From Geodermatophilus poikilotrophus (lineage in GTDB: Bacteria > Actinomycetota > Actinomycetes > Mycobacteriales > Geodermatophilaceae): a stretch of 64,000 nt of DNA. The notes under the pieces are model-generated. The model was not told the DNA's origin. It did not search any database and saw only the letters and a program-made list of their open reading frames with translations. Of the stretch, positions 40,280 to 49,366 are shown piece after piece; position 1 is the first letter of the stretch; each line of letters starts with the position of its first letter. The translations under genes and the position numbers were made by a program. Location: assembly GCF_900111455.1 (NCBI RefSeq), contig NZ_FOIE01000001.1, positions 570,376 through 634,375 on the forward strand. The letters run 5' to 3'.

Positions 40280-41019
40280 GCGCGGACCAGGCGCCCCCGA
40301 TCCACGGCGGGCGCGCCACCGTCGCGCTCGCGTTGACCGTCGTCCTGGGGACCGCGCTGCTGCTGTGGGCGGCCGAGTGGCTGGCCCGCGCCGGTGCGGA
40401 GTCCGTGCTGGCCCGCGCCGTGCAGGAGCAGACCGGCGTCCTCGAACGCCCGGCAGTGCAGGTGCACGGCAGCCCGGTCCTGCTGCAGGCCCTGCGCGGT
40501 CGCTACGACGACGTCGAGGTCGACAGCGGCACCGTGTCCTCCGGTCCGGTGCGGCTGCGGGCCGTCGAGGCCGAGCTGAGCGCTGTGTACCTCTCCTTCC
40601 ACGACCTGCTCGACGGCAACACCGACGAGGTATTCGTCGAGCGGTCCGTCGAGCGGGCCCTGCTGACCCACGACGACCTGGACCGCTACCTGCGGTTCAC
40701 CAGCCGCCGGCTGGCGGCCGAGCCGGCCGGCGAGGAGCAGCTGCGACTCACCGGGACCGTCGACACCTCCGGTGGGGTCCGGGAGGTCTCCGCCCTCGCC
40801 GAGGTCGCGCCCGAGGCCGGCGCGCTGCTCGTGCGACCCACGCAGCTGGACACCCCCGCCGCGCTCGACGGGCTCGAGGAACTGCTGCTCCGGCAGCGGT
40901 TCACCTTCCCGGTGCCCCTGGACCCCCTGTTGTTCGAGGAGGGGGACGTCGACGTCGCGGTGCAGCCGGACGGCCTGGCAATCCGGGTCTCCGGCAGCGG
41001 CGTCGTCCTGGGCTCCTGA
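40276..41019 (+). CDS. DUF2993/LmeA-like phospholipid-binding protein
   Basis: 247 residues. One N-terminal TM/signal helix (ATVALALTVVLGTALLLWAA, about 14-33) precedes the DUF2993 fold: VQVHGSPVLLQALRGRYDDV, VRLRAVEAELSAVYLSFHDL and TFPVPLDPLLFEEGDVDVAV. LmeA in mycobacteria binds phospholipids and supports lipomannan growth. GTG 40276 overlaps the MmpL stop (GTGA). Coupling to an RND exporter suggests that it takes or gives lipid on the outer face of the membrane. Confidence 0.82.
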   Translation: MSADQAPPIHGGRATVALALTVVLGTALLLWAAEWLARAGAESVLARAVQEQTGVLERPAVQVHGSPVLLQALRGRYDDVEVDSGTVSSGPVRLRAVEAELSAVYLSFHDLLDGNTDEVFVERSVERALLTHDDLDRYLRFTSRRLAAEPAGEEQLRLTGTVDTSGGVREVSALAEVAPEAGALLVRPTQLDTPAALDGLEELLLRQRFTFPVPLDPLLFEEGDVDVAVQPDGLAIRVSGSGVVLGS

Positions 41020-41093
41020 CGCGGCTGCGGCGCCGCGGGTCACGGGAGTGTGACGGAACCGGCGTTCGCCGCGAACCTCACGGCCGCTGTCCC

Positions 41094-41099
41094 TACCGT
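41094..41099 (+). promoter_or_regulatory. -10 box of a leaderless lipoprotein transcript
   Basis: TACCGT, 6 nt before the ATG at 41106, with no Shine-Dalgarno between. Suggests a leaderless mRNA. Confidence 0.4.
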
Positions 41100-41105
41100 C
41101 GGTGC

Positions 41106-41543
41106 ATGGACACGAGCACGATCCACCGCCGCCGGTTCGCTCCCGGGGTGCTCGCCGGCGCTCTGCTGTTGGTGCCGCTGGCGGCCTGCAGCGAGGACAC
41201 CACCACCTCCGGGACCGCCACCACGGAGACGTCGGCCCCCGCCGGGGACACCGGTACGACGGACACCACCGCGCCGGAGGACACCACCGCCACCGGCACG
41301 GACGCCGGCGTGGACTGCACCGGCACCTCCTGCTCGCTGACCCTCACCGGCGACGGCGCCCAGGCGGACGTCCTCGGGACGCAGGTCTCGCTGGGCACCG
41401 TCCAGGACGGCCGGGCGACCGTCCGGGTGGGCGACCGCGAGGTGTCCTGCAGTCAGGGGGAGAGCGTCGCGGCCGGCCCGCTGACCCTCGAGTGCACCAC
41501 CGTCACGGCGGACGCGGTCACCCTGACCGCTTCGCTGGGCTGA
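41106..41543 (+). CDS. Small secreted lipoprotein
   Basis: 145 residues. The signal peptide (RRRFAPGVLAGALLLVPLAA) ends in a lipobox with Cys28 (VPLAAC). A Thr/Ala/Asp-rich linker (about 30-68) is followed by a compact beta-rich domain with four Cys (CTGTSCSLTL, VSCSQGESV, LECTTVTA), probably two disulfides. It should be anchored on the outer membrane face. Function unknown. It lies 86 bp after the DUF2993 gene. Confidence 0.75.
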   Translation: MDTSTIHRRRFAPGVLAGALLLVPLAACSEDTTTSGTATTETSAPAGDTGTTDTTAPEDTTATGTDAGVDCTGTSCSLTLTGDGAQADVLGTQVSLGTVQDGRATVRVGDREVSCSQGESVAAGPLTLECTTVTADAVTLTASLG

Positions 41544-41549
41544 GCCGGG

Positions 41550-42815
41550 TCACCTCGCCGTCCCCCGCCAGCGCAGCACCTCCAGCGCCGCGGCGACGCT
41601 GACCACGTTCTCCGCGAGGGGGCGGGGCAGCAGCTCGTCGGCGCGGGCCAGCCGGCGCAGCACCGTGTTGCGGTGGGTGTACAGCCGCTCGGCCGTGCGC
41701 GAGGTGCTGCCCAGCTCGCGCACGTAGGTCAGCACCGCGTGCCGGGTCTCGGCCTCGGCGTGCAGCAGGTCGCCGAGCGTGTCGGCGAGGAACTCGTCGG
41801 CCAGCGTCGGCTCGCCGGTGAGCAGGGCGACCAGCTGCACGTCCTCGTAGCGGGCCACCTGCTGCGGGCTGGTCAGCCGGGCGACCATCCGTTGGGTGGT
41901 GGCGGCGTCGAGGTGGCTGCGGCGGAAGCCGTCGACGTCCCGGCCGGGGCGGCCGACCGCCACCCGGACGTCGGGGTGGGCGGCCAGCTCGCCGGCGAGC
42001 TGCCCGGCGTCCGGTGCGGTCGCCACCGGCAGCCAGACCCACAGCGCGGCGGCGCTCGCGACGACGGTCAGCCGGTGCGCGGCCCCGCTCGCCCGGACGA
42101 CGGCCTCCGCGGCGGCCTCCAGCTGCTCGGAGGCCGTCCCCGACCCGCTCCACACGACGACGGCGGTGTGCGGACCGGCCAGGCCGTAGCCGAGCTGGGC
42201 CTCGGCGCGGGCCCGGCTGATCGGGGCGCCCTCCAGCAGCAGGGTGACCGCGGCCCGCCGCTCGGCGTGCGCGCCCCGGGTGAGCTCGCCGCGCTCGGCC
42301 CGCATCCGCTCCGAGGTGGCCGCGACGGTGTCCTCGATGAAGGTGGTGATGGACAGCGCGGAGACGTCGAGCAGCTCGCGCAGCTCGGCGGGGTCTGCGG
42401 TCAGCTCGAAGCAGATCTCGATCCACCGCCGCCAGACCACGCCCTGGGCGGCGCGGTAGGCGTCCAGCGCCGACTCGTCCAGGCCCCGGCGGACCAGGTC
42501 CCGCGCCGTCTCCAGCGACGCCGGCCCGGTGTTGGGCGGCACCCGGCGTCCGGGGTGCTGCACGTTGGCCGCCGCCCAGTGCAGCAGGTTGGCCAGGTTG
42601 ACCCGCCGGGTGGCCGCGGCGAGGACCGGGTCCTCGGCGACCGGCCGCATCCGCTGCCCGCCCAGGGCCGCGGCGTGCAGCTCCTCGATCCACTCGTCGC
42701 GCGGGTCGAGCGCCACCTCGGCGCCCCGCCGGAAGAGCTCCCGCACGCGCGGTGACACCTCGGGCCACCGCGCGCCCGCAGCACTCTGCACCACCGGCCG
42801 AGCATGCTGGTGCAC
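41550..42815 (-). CDS. PucR-family transcriptional regulator
   Basis: 421 residues from GTG 42815. An N-terminal helical domain (about 25-170) and a central GGDEF-like region (about 180-330) precede the C-terminal HTH_30 (AEAETRHAVLTYVRELGSTS, TAERLYTHRNTVLRRLARAD). PucR-type proteins usually control catabolic operons. The gene is divergent from the monooxygenase operon with a gap of only about 43 bp, so it most likely regulates that operon. Starts at GTG 42794 or 42791 are also possible, since no clear Shine-Dalgarno decides. Confidence 0.85.
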   Translation of the reverse strand: MHQHARPVVQSAAGARWPEVSPRVRELFRRGAEVALDPRDEWIEELHAAALGGQRMRPVAEDPVLAAATRRVNLANLLHWAAANVQHPGRRVPPNTGPASLETARDLVRRGLDESALDAYRAAQGVVWRRWIEICFELTADPAELRELLDVSALSITTFIEDTVAATSERMRAERGELTRGAHAERRAAVTLLLEGAPISRARAEAQLGYGLAGPHTAVVVWSGSGTASEQLEAAAEAVVRASGAAHRLTVVASAAALWVWLPVATAPDAGQLAGELAAHPDVRVAVGRPGRDVDGFRRSHLDAATTQRMVARLTSPQQVARYEDVQLVALLTGEPTLADEFLADTLGDLLHAEAETRHAVLTYVRELGSTSRTAERLYTHRNTVLRRLARADELLPRPLAENVVSVAAALEVLRWRGTAR

Positions 42816-42858
42816 CGTGCGCTGGCGCAAGCGCCGGGGACCACGGAGAGTCGGACGG

Positions 42859-44355
42859 GTGACCACCACCCAGACGCCGGTCGAGCACCTCGACGTCCTC
42901 GTCGTCGGAGCCGGGATCTCCGGCATCGGGGCCGGGCGGTACCTGAGGACGGAGCTGCCGGCGAAGAGCTTCGCGATCCTGGAGGCTCGTGAGGCGTCCG
43001 GCGGCACCTGGGACCTGTTCCGCTACCCCGGCATCCGGTCGGACTCCGACCTGCACACGTTCGGCTACGAGTTCAAGCCGTGGCGGGACGAGCAGTCGAT
43101 CGCCGACGCGCCGCGGATCCTCGCCTACCTGCGCGAGACGATCACCGAGAACGGCCTGGACGCCGCCATCCGGTACTCCCACCGGGTGCTGGCGGCCTCG
43201 TGGTCGACCGCCGAGGCGCGCTGGCTGGTCGACGTCGAGCGCACCGACACCGGCGAGCGGCTGCAGCTGAGCGCCGGCTGGCTGTTCTGCGCCGGCGGCT
43301 ACTACCGCTACGACGAGGGCCACACGCCGGTCTTCGCCGGCCGGGAGCGCTTCCGCGGCCCGATCGTGCACCCGCAGCACTGGCCCGAGGACCTGGACTA
43401 CGCCGGCAAGCGGGTGCTGGTCATCGGCAGCGGCGCCACCGCGGTCACCCTGGTGCCGGCGATGGCCGGGACCGCCGGGCACGTGACGATGCTGCAGCGC
43501 ACGCCGTCCTACGTCATGCCGGTGCCGCGCAACGACGTGCTCGCCAACCGGCTGCGCGCCCTGCTCGGCGAGGAGCGGGCGTTCGCGCTCACCCGGCGCA
43601 AGAACATCGCCCGCGGCATCGGCATCTGGCGGTTCTGCCAGAAGTACCCGAAGGCGGCCCGGAGGCTGATCCGCTGGGTCAACACCAAGCAGCTGCCCGA
43701 GGGCTATCCGGTCGACGAGCACTTCAACCCCCCGTACGACCCGTGGGACCAGCGGCTGTGCGCCGTCCCCGACGGCGACCTGTTCCGCGCCATCCGCAAC
43801 GGGACGGCGGACGTCGTCACCGACCGGATCCAGACCTTCACCGAGAAGGGCGTGCTGCTGGCGTCGGGCCGGGAGCTCGAGGCCGACGTCGTCGTCACCG
43901 CGACCGGGCTCACCGTGCAGGCCATCGGCGGCATCTCGCTGACCGTGGACGGCGAGCCGGTGCACCTGCCCGACACGGTCGCCTTCAAGGGGATGATGCT
44001 GTCCGGCGTCCCCAACTTCGTGCTCGCGATCGGCTACACGAACTCCTCCTGGACGCTGAAGATCGGGCTGCTCTGCGAGCACTTCTGCCGGCTGCTGGCC
44101 CACATGGACGCGCACGGCTTCGACGTCGCCCGGCCCGAGCCCAGCGACCCGGACATGCCGACCCGGCCCTTCCTCGACTTCGCCGCCGGCTACATCCAGC
44201 GCGCGGTCGACCAGCTGCCCCGCCAGGGCGACCGGATGCCGTGGCTGACGTCGACGAGCTACAGCAGCGACGTCAAGCTGCTGCGCGCCGACAGCGTCAC
44301 CGACCCCGAGCTGCACCTGTCCCGCTCCGCCGACCGGGTGGCGGTGACGGCATGA
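42859..44355 (+). CDS. Flavin-containing (Baeyer-Villiger-type) monooxygenase, EthA/MymA-like
   Basis: 498 residues, the size of mycobacterial EthA/MymA. The FAD motif is VLVVGAGISGIGAGRYL and the NADPH motif VLVIGSGATAVTLVPAM. The segment GGTWDLFRYPGIRSDSDLHT is typical, with the fingerprint-like FRGPIVHPQHWPEDLDYAGK between the two Rossmann motifs. It inserts oxygen next to a ketone or oxidises a heteroatom, using NADPH and O2. GTG 42859 has GGAGAG upstream. It starts a three-gene operon with 4-bp overlaps, as in the M. tuberculosis mymA-lipR-sadH order. Confidence 0.92.
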   Translation: MTTTQTPVEHLDVLVVGAGISGIGAGRYLRTELPAKSFAILEAREASGGTWDLFRYPGIRSDSDLHTFGYEFKPWRDEQSIADAPRILAYLRETITENGLDAAIRYSHRVLAASWSTAEARWLVDVERTDTGERLQLSAGWLFCAGGYYRYDEGHTPVFAGRERFRGPIVHPQHWPEDLDYAGKRVLVIGSGATAVTLVPAMAGTAGHVTMLQRTPSYVMPVPRNDVLANRLRALLGEERAFALTRRKNIARGIGIWRFCQKYPKAARRLIRWVNTKQLPEGYPVDEHFNPPYDPWDQRLCAVPDGDLFRAIRNGTADVVTDRIQTFTEKGVLLASGRELEADVVVTATGLTVQAIGGISLTVDGEPVHLPDTVAFKGMMLSGVPNFVLAIGYTNSSWTLKIGLLCEHFCRLLAHMDAHGFDVARPEPSDPDMPTRPFLDFAAGYIQRAVDQLPRQGDRMPWLTSTSYSSDVKLLRADSVTDPELHLSRSADRVAVTA

Positions 44356-45269
44356 CGGCCACGGCGCAGGACACCGACCGCTTCGTCGACCTCCCGGCCG
44401 GCCCGCGGATCTGCTACCGGGTCGACGGGCCGGACGACGGGACGCCGCTGCTGCTGGTCGCGGGCCTGGGCCTGGACCTGACGTCGTGGCCGCAGCGGAT
44501 GGTCGACGGCTTCGTCGAGCGGGGCTTCCGCGTCGTCCGCCTGGACAACCGCGACGCCGGCCGGTCCTCGCGGATCGGCAACTCGCCGCCCGGCCGGCTG
44601 CGCCAGCTGCTGGCCCGGCCGCGGCCGGACGCCTACGACCTCGCCGACATGGCCGCCGACACCGTCGGCCTGCTCGACGCGCTGGGCATCCAGCGGGTGC
44701 ACCTGCTCGGCATGTCGATGGGCGGGATGATCGCCCAGACCGTGGCCGCGAGGCACCCGGCGCGGGTGCTCAGCCTGACGTCGATCTTCTCCACGACCGG
44801 GCACCGGCGGGTGGGCCAGCCCGCCCGCTCGACGCTGCTGCGGCTGGCGAAGGCCCCGGCGCGCACCGTCGAGGAGTCCGTCGAGCGGCACCTGGCGATG
44901 CTCGGGCACATCGGCTCGACGACCTTCCCGCCCGACGAGGAGTACGAGCGGGCCTGGGCCACCGCGGTGTGGGACCGCTGCGGCGGCCCGCGCGCCGGCG
45001 AAGCGGTCGCCCGGCAGATCGGCGCCATCCAGGCCGCCGGCGACCGGACGGCCGAGCTGGCCCGGATCACCGCGCCCACCCTGGTCGTGCACGGCGACCG
45101 CGACCTGATGGTGCACCCGACCGGCGGGCGGGCCACCGCCGACGCGATCCCCGGCGCCCGGCACGTCGAGGTCGCCGGCATGGGCCACCACCTGGCGCCC
45201 GGCGTCGTCGACCGGCTCGTCGAGCTCACCACCGACCTGGTCCGGACCACCGCAGGAGGAACCCGATGA
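44352..45269 (+). CDS. Alpha/beta hydrolase
   Basis: 305 residues. LLLVAGLGLDLTSWPQRMVD (oxyanion strand), VHLLGMSMGGMIAQTVAARH (nucleophile Ser of GMSMGG), Asp in HGDRDLMVHPTGG and His in VAGMGHHLAPGV form the triad. ATG 44352 overlaps the monooxygenase stop by 4 bp. In this operon it would hydrolyse the ester made by the Baeyer-Villiger reaction. That fits family knowledge but is not proven. Confidence 0.92.
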   Translation: MTATAQDTDRFVDLPAGPRICYRVDGPDDGTPLLLVAGLGLDLTSWPQRMVDGFVERGFRVVRLDNRDAGRSSRIGNSPPGRLRQLLARPRPDAYDLADMAADTVGLLDALGIQRVHLLGMSMGGMIAQTVAARHPARVLSLTSIFSTTGHRRVGQPARSTLLRLAKAPARTVEESVERHLAMLGHIGSTTFPPDEEYERAWATAVWDRCGGPRAGEAVARQIGAIQAAGDRTAELARITAPTLVVHGDRDLMVHPTGGRATADAIPGARHVEVAGMGHHLAPGVVDRLVELTTDLVRTTAGGTR

Positions 45270-46114
45270 GCAGCGTGCGCGGCAAGGTCGCCGTGATCAC
45301 CGGCGCCGGCTCCGGCATCGGCCGGCAGCTGGCCCTCGAGCTGGCGAAGCGCGGCGCCCGGCTGGCGCTGTCCGACGTCGACGAGCCGGCCCTGGGCGAG
45401 ACCGCCGACCGGGCTGAGGCGCTCGGGGCGGAGGTGCACACGGCCCGGCTGGACGTCAGCGACCGCGCGGCCGTGGAGGCGTACGCGACCGCGGTGGCCG
45501 GGCACTTCGGCGTCGTCCACCAGGTCTACAACAACGCCGGCGTGGCCGGCGGCAGCACCGTGCTCGACAGCACCTGGGCCGACTACGACCGGGTCCTGTC
45601 GATCAACCTGTTCGGCGTCCTCCACGGCACCAAGGCGTTCATGCCGCACCTGATCGCCTCCGGCGACGGGCACGTCGTCAACGTCTCCAGCCTCAACGGG
45701 ATCATGGGCCAGGGCCGCATGACGGCGTACTGCACCAGCAAGTTCGGCGTCCGCGGCTTCACCGAGAGCCTGCGCGCGGAGCTGCTGGCCGCGGGTGCCC
45801 CGGTGCAGGTCAGCGTGGTCCACCCCGGCGGCGTGCGGACCAACATCGCGACGGCCGCGTTCGAGCACGCGCGGGCGCAGGGCCAGGAGTTCACCCCGGC
45901 CGACGAGGCCCGGCACCGCGCGTACAACGAGAAGCTGCTGAGGATGCCGCCGGAGCAGGCCGCGCGGATCGTCGTCGACGGGGTGGAGGCCGGCCGGCCG
46001 CGCATCCTCGTCGGCAACGACGCCAAGGCCGTCGACCTGCTGGTCCGGCTGGCGCCGCGGCTCTACCCGGTGCTGGCCGCCCGCGCCGAGCGCCGCTTCG
46101 CCGGCGGCGCCTGA
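45266..46114 (+). CDS. Short-chain dehydrogenase/reductase (SadH-like)
   Basis: 282 residues. The NAD(P) motif is AVITGAGSGIGRQLALELAK. NNAGV, the catalytic Ser in HVVNVSSLNGI and the active-site Tyr/Lys in TAYCTSKFGVRGF are intact. The C-terminal extension (about 200-282) is long and includes PRLYPVLAARAERRF, as in SadH-type SDRs. ATG 45266 overlaps the hydrolase stop by 4 bp with AGGAGG upstream. It could interconvert an alcohol and the ketone used by the monooxygenase. Confidence 0.93.
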   Translation: MSSVRGKVAVITGAGSGIGRQLALELAKRGARLALSDVDEPALGETADRAEALGAEVHTARLDVSDRAAVEAYATAVAGHFGVVHQVYNNAGVAGGSTVLDSTWADYDRVLSINLFGVLHGTKAFMPHLIASGDGHVVNVSSLNGIMGQGRMTAYCTSKFGVRGFTESLRAELLAAGAPVQVSVVHPGGVRTNIATAAFEHARAQGQEFTPADEARHRAYNEKLLRMPPEQAARIVVDGVEAGRPRILVGNDAKAVDLLVRLAPRLYPVLAARAERRFAGGA

Positions 46115-46139
46115 GCTGCCCGCCGGCCGGCAGGGGTCG

Positions 46140-47330
46140 TCAGGGACGGCCGGCGTCCGGCACGCGGGCGACGTCGGCCCCGCCCCCCGCCGACGGGTAC
46201 CGGTCGAAGGCGGCCAGGTCGGCCAGCTGGAGGGTCCGGGCGACGTCGCTCGGTGAGACCACGCCGACCACCCGGCCACCGTCGAGGACGACCGCGCGGC
46301 CGTCGCTGCACCCCTCCATGCGCGGCAGCAGCTCGGTCAGCGGCTCACCGGGCCGGGCGACCGGGATCGCCGCCGGCGGGCAGGCGACGTCCCGCAGCCG
46401 GGTCGTGGTCCGGGCCGCGGGCGGCACCGAGCGCAGCCGGTTGAGCGTCACCAGGCCGACGAGTGCGCCCGAGGGGTCGACGAGCGGATAGGTGCTGAAG
46501 CGCCGCACCAGGGCCACCTCGTGCAGGAACCGCTCGACGGTCAGGTCCGGGTCGGCGACCAGCGCGGGGCCGCTCATGACGGCGCCGACGGTCAGCCCCC
46601 CGAGTCGGCCGGAGACCTGCGCGTGCTGCTCCTCGGCCGTCGCCGCGTTCACCACGAACAGCCCGACCAGCGCGAGCCACAGGCCGCCGAATCCCTGTCC
46701 GGTGACCAGCTGCAGGAAGCCGAGGGCGATCAGCGCGAAGCCGAAGAAGCGCCCGGCCCGCGCCGCGGTCACCGCCGAGGACCACGCGTCGCCGCGGAGG
46801 CGCCAGAGCAGGGCCCGCAGCAGCCGGCCGCCGTCGAGCGGGGCGGCCGGCACGAGGTTGAAGACGGCGAGCGCCACGTTGATGCCGGCGAGGTACTCGA
46901 GGACCGCCACCGGCAGGCCGTCGGCGCCCGCGAGCCGCGCCAGCATGGCACCGGCGCCGAGGAGGAGGCCGAGGACGAGGCTGGTGAGCGGGCCGACGCC
47001 GGCGATGCGGAACTCCGCCCCGGGCGTGCGGGCCCCTCCCCTCAGGCGGGCCACCCCGCCCAGCAGCCACAGGGTGATGCCCTCGACCTCGACCCCGTTG
47101 CGCCGGGCCACCAGGGCGTGGGCGAGCTCGTGCGCCAGCAGCGAGGCGAGGAAGGCCAGGGCGGCCGCCAGCGCAGCAACGACGTACGCGGCGGCACCGC
47201 GGCCGGGCAGCACGAGGGGGAACCGGCCGAACGCCAGTCCCCCCGCGATGATCAGCACGATCACCAGGACGCTGGCGTTCACGCCGACGCGGATGCCGGC
47301 GATCCGGCCGAGGCTGAACGTCTCGCTCAC
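46140..47330 (-). CDS. Site-2 protease-like membrane metalloprotease with CBS domains
   Basis: 396 residues. Six TM helices hold the M50 zinc motif HELAHALVARRNG and the second motif NLVPAAPLDGGRLLRALLW. Two CBS domains (about 245-370) follow the membrane part: VGAVMSGPALVADPDLTVER and the ACPPAAIPVARPGEPLTELL region. Rip3-like proteases of this type cut substrates within the membrane under control of the CBS pair. GTG 47330 has GAGGAGGGG upstream. Convergent with the SDR gene, divergent from Spo0M. Confidence 0.92.
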   Translation of the reverse strand: MSETFSLGRIAGIRVGVNASVLVIVLIIAGGLAFGRFPLVLPGRGAAAYVVAALAAALAFLASLLAHELAHALVARRNGVEVEGITLWLLGGVARLRGGARTPGAEFRIAGVGPLTSLVLGLLLGAGAMLARLAGADGLPVAVLEYLAGINVALAVFNLVPAAPLDGGRLLRALLWRLRGDAWSSAVTAARAGRFFGFALIALGFLQLVTGQGFGGLWLALVGLFVVNAATAEEQHAQVSGRLGGLTVGAVMSGPALVADPDLTVERFLHEVALVRRFSTYPLVDPSGALVGLVTLNRLRSVPPAARTTTRLRDVACPPAAIPVARPGEPLTELLPRMEGCSDGRAVVLDGGRVVGVVSPSDVARTLQLADLAAFDRYPSAGGGADVARVPDAGRP

Positions 47331-47480
47331 GGTCCCCTCCTCGGGAACGGTGCCGGTGGGAGGTCCATGCGGATCCCGGTGCCCTGCTCAGGGGGCGGTG
47401 ACACGTGGTCGGACGCCATGACAGGCTCCGGCCGACATGATCTCGACGCACCCCACCACCCGCACCAACCAGGAGGATCG

Positions 47481-48260
47481 ATGGCCTTCCGCGGCATGAT
47501 GGCGCGCCTGGGCTCCGGCGGCGCCGGCGTCGAGACCGTGCTGGACCGGCCCGAGACGACCCCGGGCGGATCGGTGACCGGCACCGTCCACGTCACCGGC
47601 GGCTCGGTCCCCCAGGACGTCACCGAGGTCCGCGTCGCGCTGCAGGCCACCGTCGAGGTGGAGAGCGGCGACAGCTCCTGGCGCGAGGAGGTCACCTTCG
47701 GCACGGTCGCCGTCGCCGGGGCCGCTCGGGTCGAGCCCGGCGCTCGGCACGCCCTGCCGTTCAGCCTGCCGGTGCCGTGGCAGTGCCCGGTCACCGCGAT
47801 CGACGGCTGGCACCTGCGCGGCATGCGCGTCGGTCTGCGCACCCGGCTGGACATCGCGGGCTCGGTCGACCCCGGCGACCTGGACCCGGTGACCGTGCTG
47901 CCGCTGCCGGTGCAGCGCACCGTGCTGCAGGCGCTGGACAGCCTGGGCTTCGCCTTCCGCGGCGCCGACGTGGAGAAGGGCCGCGTCCGCGGCAGCGAGC
48001 TGCCCTTCTACCAGGAGGTCGAGTTCGCCCCGCCGTACGGGCTGCGCGGCCGGGTCAACGAGCTGGAGGTCACCTTCCTCGCCGATCCTCAGGGGGTGGA
48101 CGTCGTCCTGGAGGTCGACCGGCGCGGCGGCCTGCTCAGCGAGGGGCGGGACGTCGGCGGCCGGTTGCGGCTGAGCCACGCCGACACCGACGTCCGTTCC
48201 GTGGCCGCGCACCTGGACGCCGCCGTCCGGCAGCTCGGCGCCCGTCGCGGCTGGTTCTGA
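47481..48260 (+). CDS. Spo0M-family arrestin-like protein
   Basis: 259 residues. The N-terminal arrestin-like beta-sandwich reads VETVLDRPETTPGGSVTGTV, DVTEVRVALQATVEVESGDS and ALPFSLPVPWQCPVTAIDGW. The C-terminal half includes VDVVLEVDRRGGLLSEGRDV. Spo0M proteins are cytoplasmic and are linked to developmental and cell-division control. ATG 47481 has a strong AGGAGG 4 nt upstream. Monocistronic. The upstream open frame has no ribosome site and is ignored. Confidence 0.88.
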   Translation: MAFRGMMARLGSGGAGVETVLDRPETTPGGSVTGTVHVTGGSVPQDVTEVRVALQATVEVESGDSSWREEVTFGTVAVAGAARVEPGARHALPFSLPVPWQCPVTAIDGWHLRGMRVGLRTRLDIAGSVDPGDLDPVTVLPLPVQRTVLQALDSLGFAFRGADVEKGRVRGSELPFYQEVEFAPPYGLRGRVNELEVTFLADPQGVDVVLEVDRRGGLLSEGRDVGGRLRLSHADTDVRSVAAHLDAAVRQLGARRGWF

Positions 48261-48270
48261 CCGGCCGCGG

Positions 48271-48564
48271 TCAGCCGCGCCGGGTGCCCCGCCAGACGGC
48301 GGCCACGGGCAGGCCCACCGCGACGGCCGCGGCGAGGAACACGGCCGCCTGGACCGGTCCGGAGGAGCCGGCGGCGGCCACGGCCGCGCCGGTCGCGCCG
48401 ATCCCGAGGGCGGCGCCGACGAGCAGCAGCGAGAGGACGGCGCGGTCGGTGCCGGCCTCGGGATCGGCGTCGGCCGCAGGCCGTCCGCGGGCGACGAGCC
48501 GCGCCCCCTGCCGGGCCAGCGCCGCCGCCACCGCCAGCAGGACGACGAGCACGATCCAGTCCAC
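48271..48564 (-). CDS. Small integral membrane protein
   Basis: 97 residues with three predicted TM helices (VDWIVLVVLLAVAAALARQ, about 1-20; 43-63; 70-88). A charged Asp/Glu/Arg loop lies between the first two. No family recognised. GTG 48564 has GGAGG 5 nt upstream, which decides against the longer frame. Convergent with Spo0M (10-bp gap) and divergent from the response-regulator operon. Confidence 0.6.
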   Translation of the reverse strand: MDWIVLVVLLAVAAALARQGARLVARGRPAADADPEAGTDRAVLSLLLVGAALGIGATGAAVAAAGSSGPVQAAVFLAAAVAVGLPVAAVWRGTRRG

Positions 48565-48670
48565 GCGGGCCTCCTCCCCGGACGGGTCCCCGGCGGTACC
48601 CGCGGGCGGTGCAGCGACGCCCGGGCGGGCCGGACGTGACCGGATCGTCACCGGGTTGGGGAGGACTCAG

Positions 48671-49366
48671 GTGGGCAGTCCCGAAGGCGTGGCCCGGTCC
48701 GTGCTGATCATCGAGGACGACGACCGCATCCGGCGCGTCGTCTCGATCACCCTCCGCCGGCAGGGGCTGGAGGTGACCGAGGCCGGGTCGGGCGAGGAGG
48801 GCCTGGCGAGGCTGGCGGAGCGGCCGTACGACATCGTGCTGCTGGACCTGGTGCTGCCCGGCCGCAGCGGTCTGGAGGTGTGCCGGGAGATCCGCCGGGT
48901 CTCCACCACGCCGGTGATCATGGTGACCGCCCGTGCGGACAGCTCGGACGTCATCGCGGGCCTGGAGGCCGGTGCCGACGACTACGTCACCAAGCCCTTC
49001 GTGGCCGAGGAGCTCTCCGCCCGCATCCGCGCGCTGGCCCGCCGCTCCGGGGGCTCGGGACCGCGGCCCCGCATCGTCGTCGGCGACCTGGAGATCGCAC
49101 CGACGGACGGCGTGGTGACCCGCGGCGGCCAGGTCGTGCCGCTGACCAGGACCGAGTTCACGCTGCTCCTGGAGCTGGCCACCGAGCGCGGCCGGGTGTT
49201 CAGCCGCGAGGAGCTGCTGGAGCGGGTGTGGGGCTACGACTACTTCGGCGACTCCCGGCTGGTCGACGTCCACGTGCGGCGGCTCCGCAAGAAGGTGGAG
49301 GCCGACCCGGCCGCCCCGACGGTCGTGACCACGGTGCGCGGCATGGGCTACCGTCTGCCGGAGTGA
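48671..49366 (+). CDS. OmpR-family response regulator (MtrA/CseB-like)
   Basis: 231 residues. The receiver has SVLIIEDDDRIRRVVSITLR, phospho-acceptor Asp in YDIVLLDLVLPGRSGLEV and Lys in DDYVTKPFVAEEL. The winged helix has VPLTRTEFTLLLELATERGR and DVHVRRLRKKVEADP. GTG 48671 has GGGAGG 6 nt upstream. It is followed with a 4-bp overlap by its sensor kinase and then by a GerMN lipoprotein. This order recalls CseB-CseC with an envelope lipoprotein and suggests response to wall or membrane stress. Confidence 0.93.
   Translation: MGSPEGVARSVLIIEDDDRIRRVVSITLRRQGLEVTEAGSGEEGLARLAERPYDIVLLDLVLPGRSGLEVCREIRRVSTTPVIMVTARADSSDVIAGLEAGADDYVTKPFVAEELSARIRALARRSGGSGPRPRIVVGDLEIAPTDGVVTRGGQVVPLTRTEFTLLLELATERGRVFSREELLERVWGYDYFGDSRLVDVHVRRLRKKVEADPAAPTVVTTVRGMGYRLPE

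Noticed and set aside
46116-46133. CTGCC...GGCAG hairpin between the SDR and protease genes as a terminator.
   Set aside because: The stem is only 5 bp with a loop of 8 nt; too weak to support.
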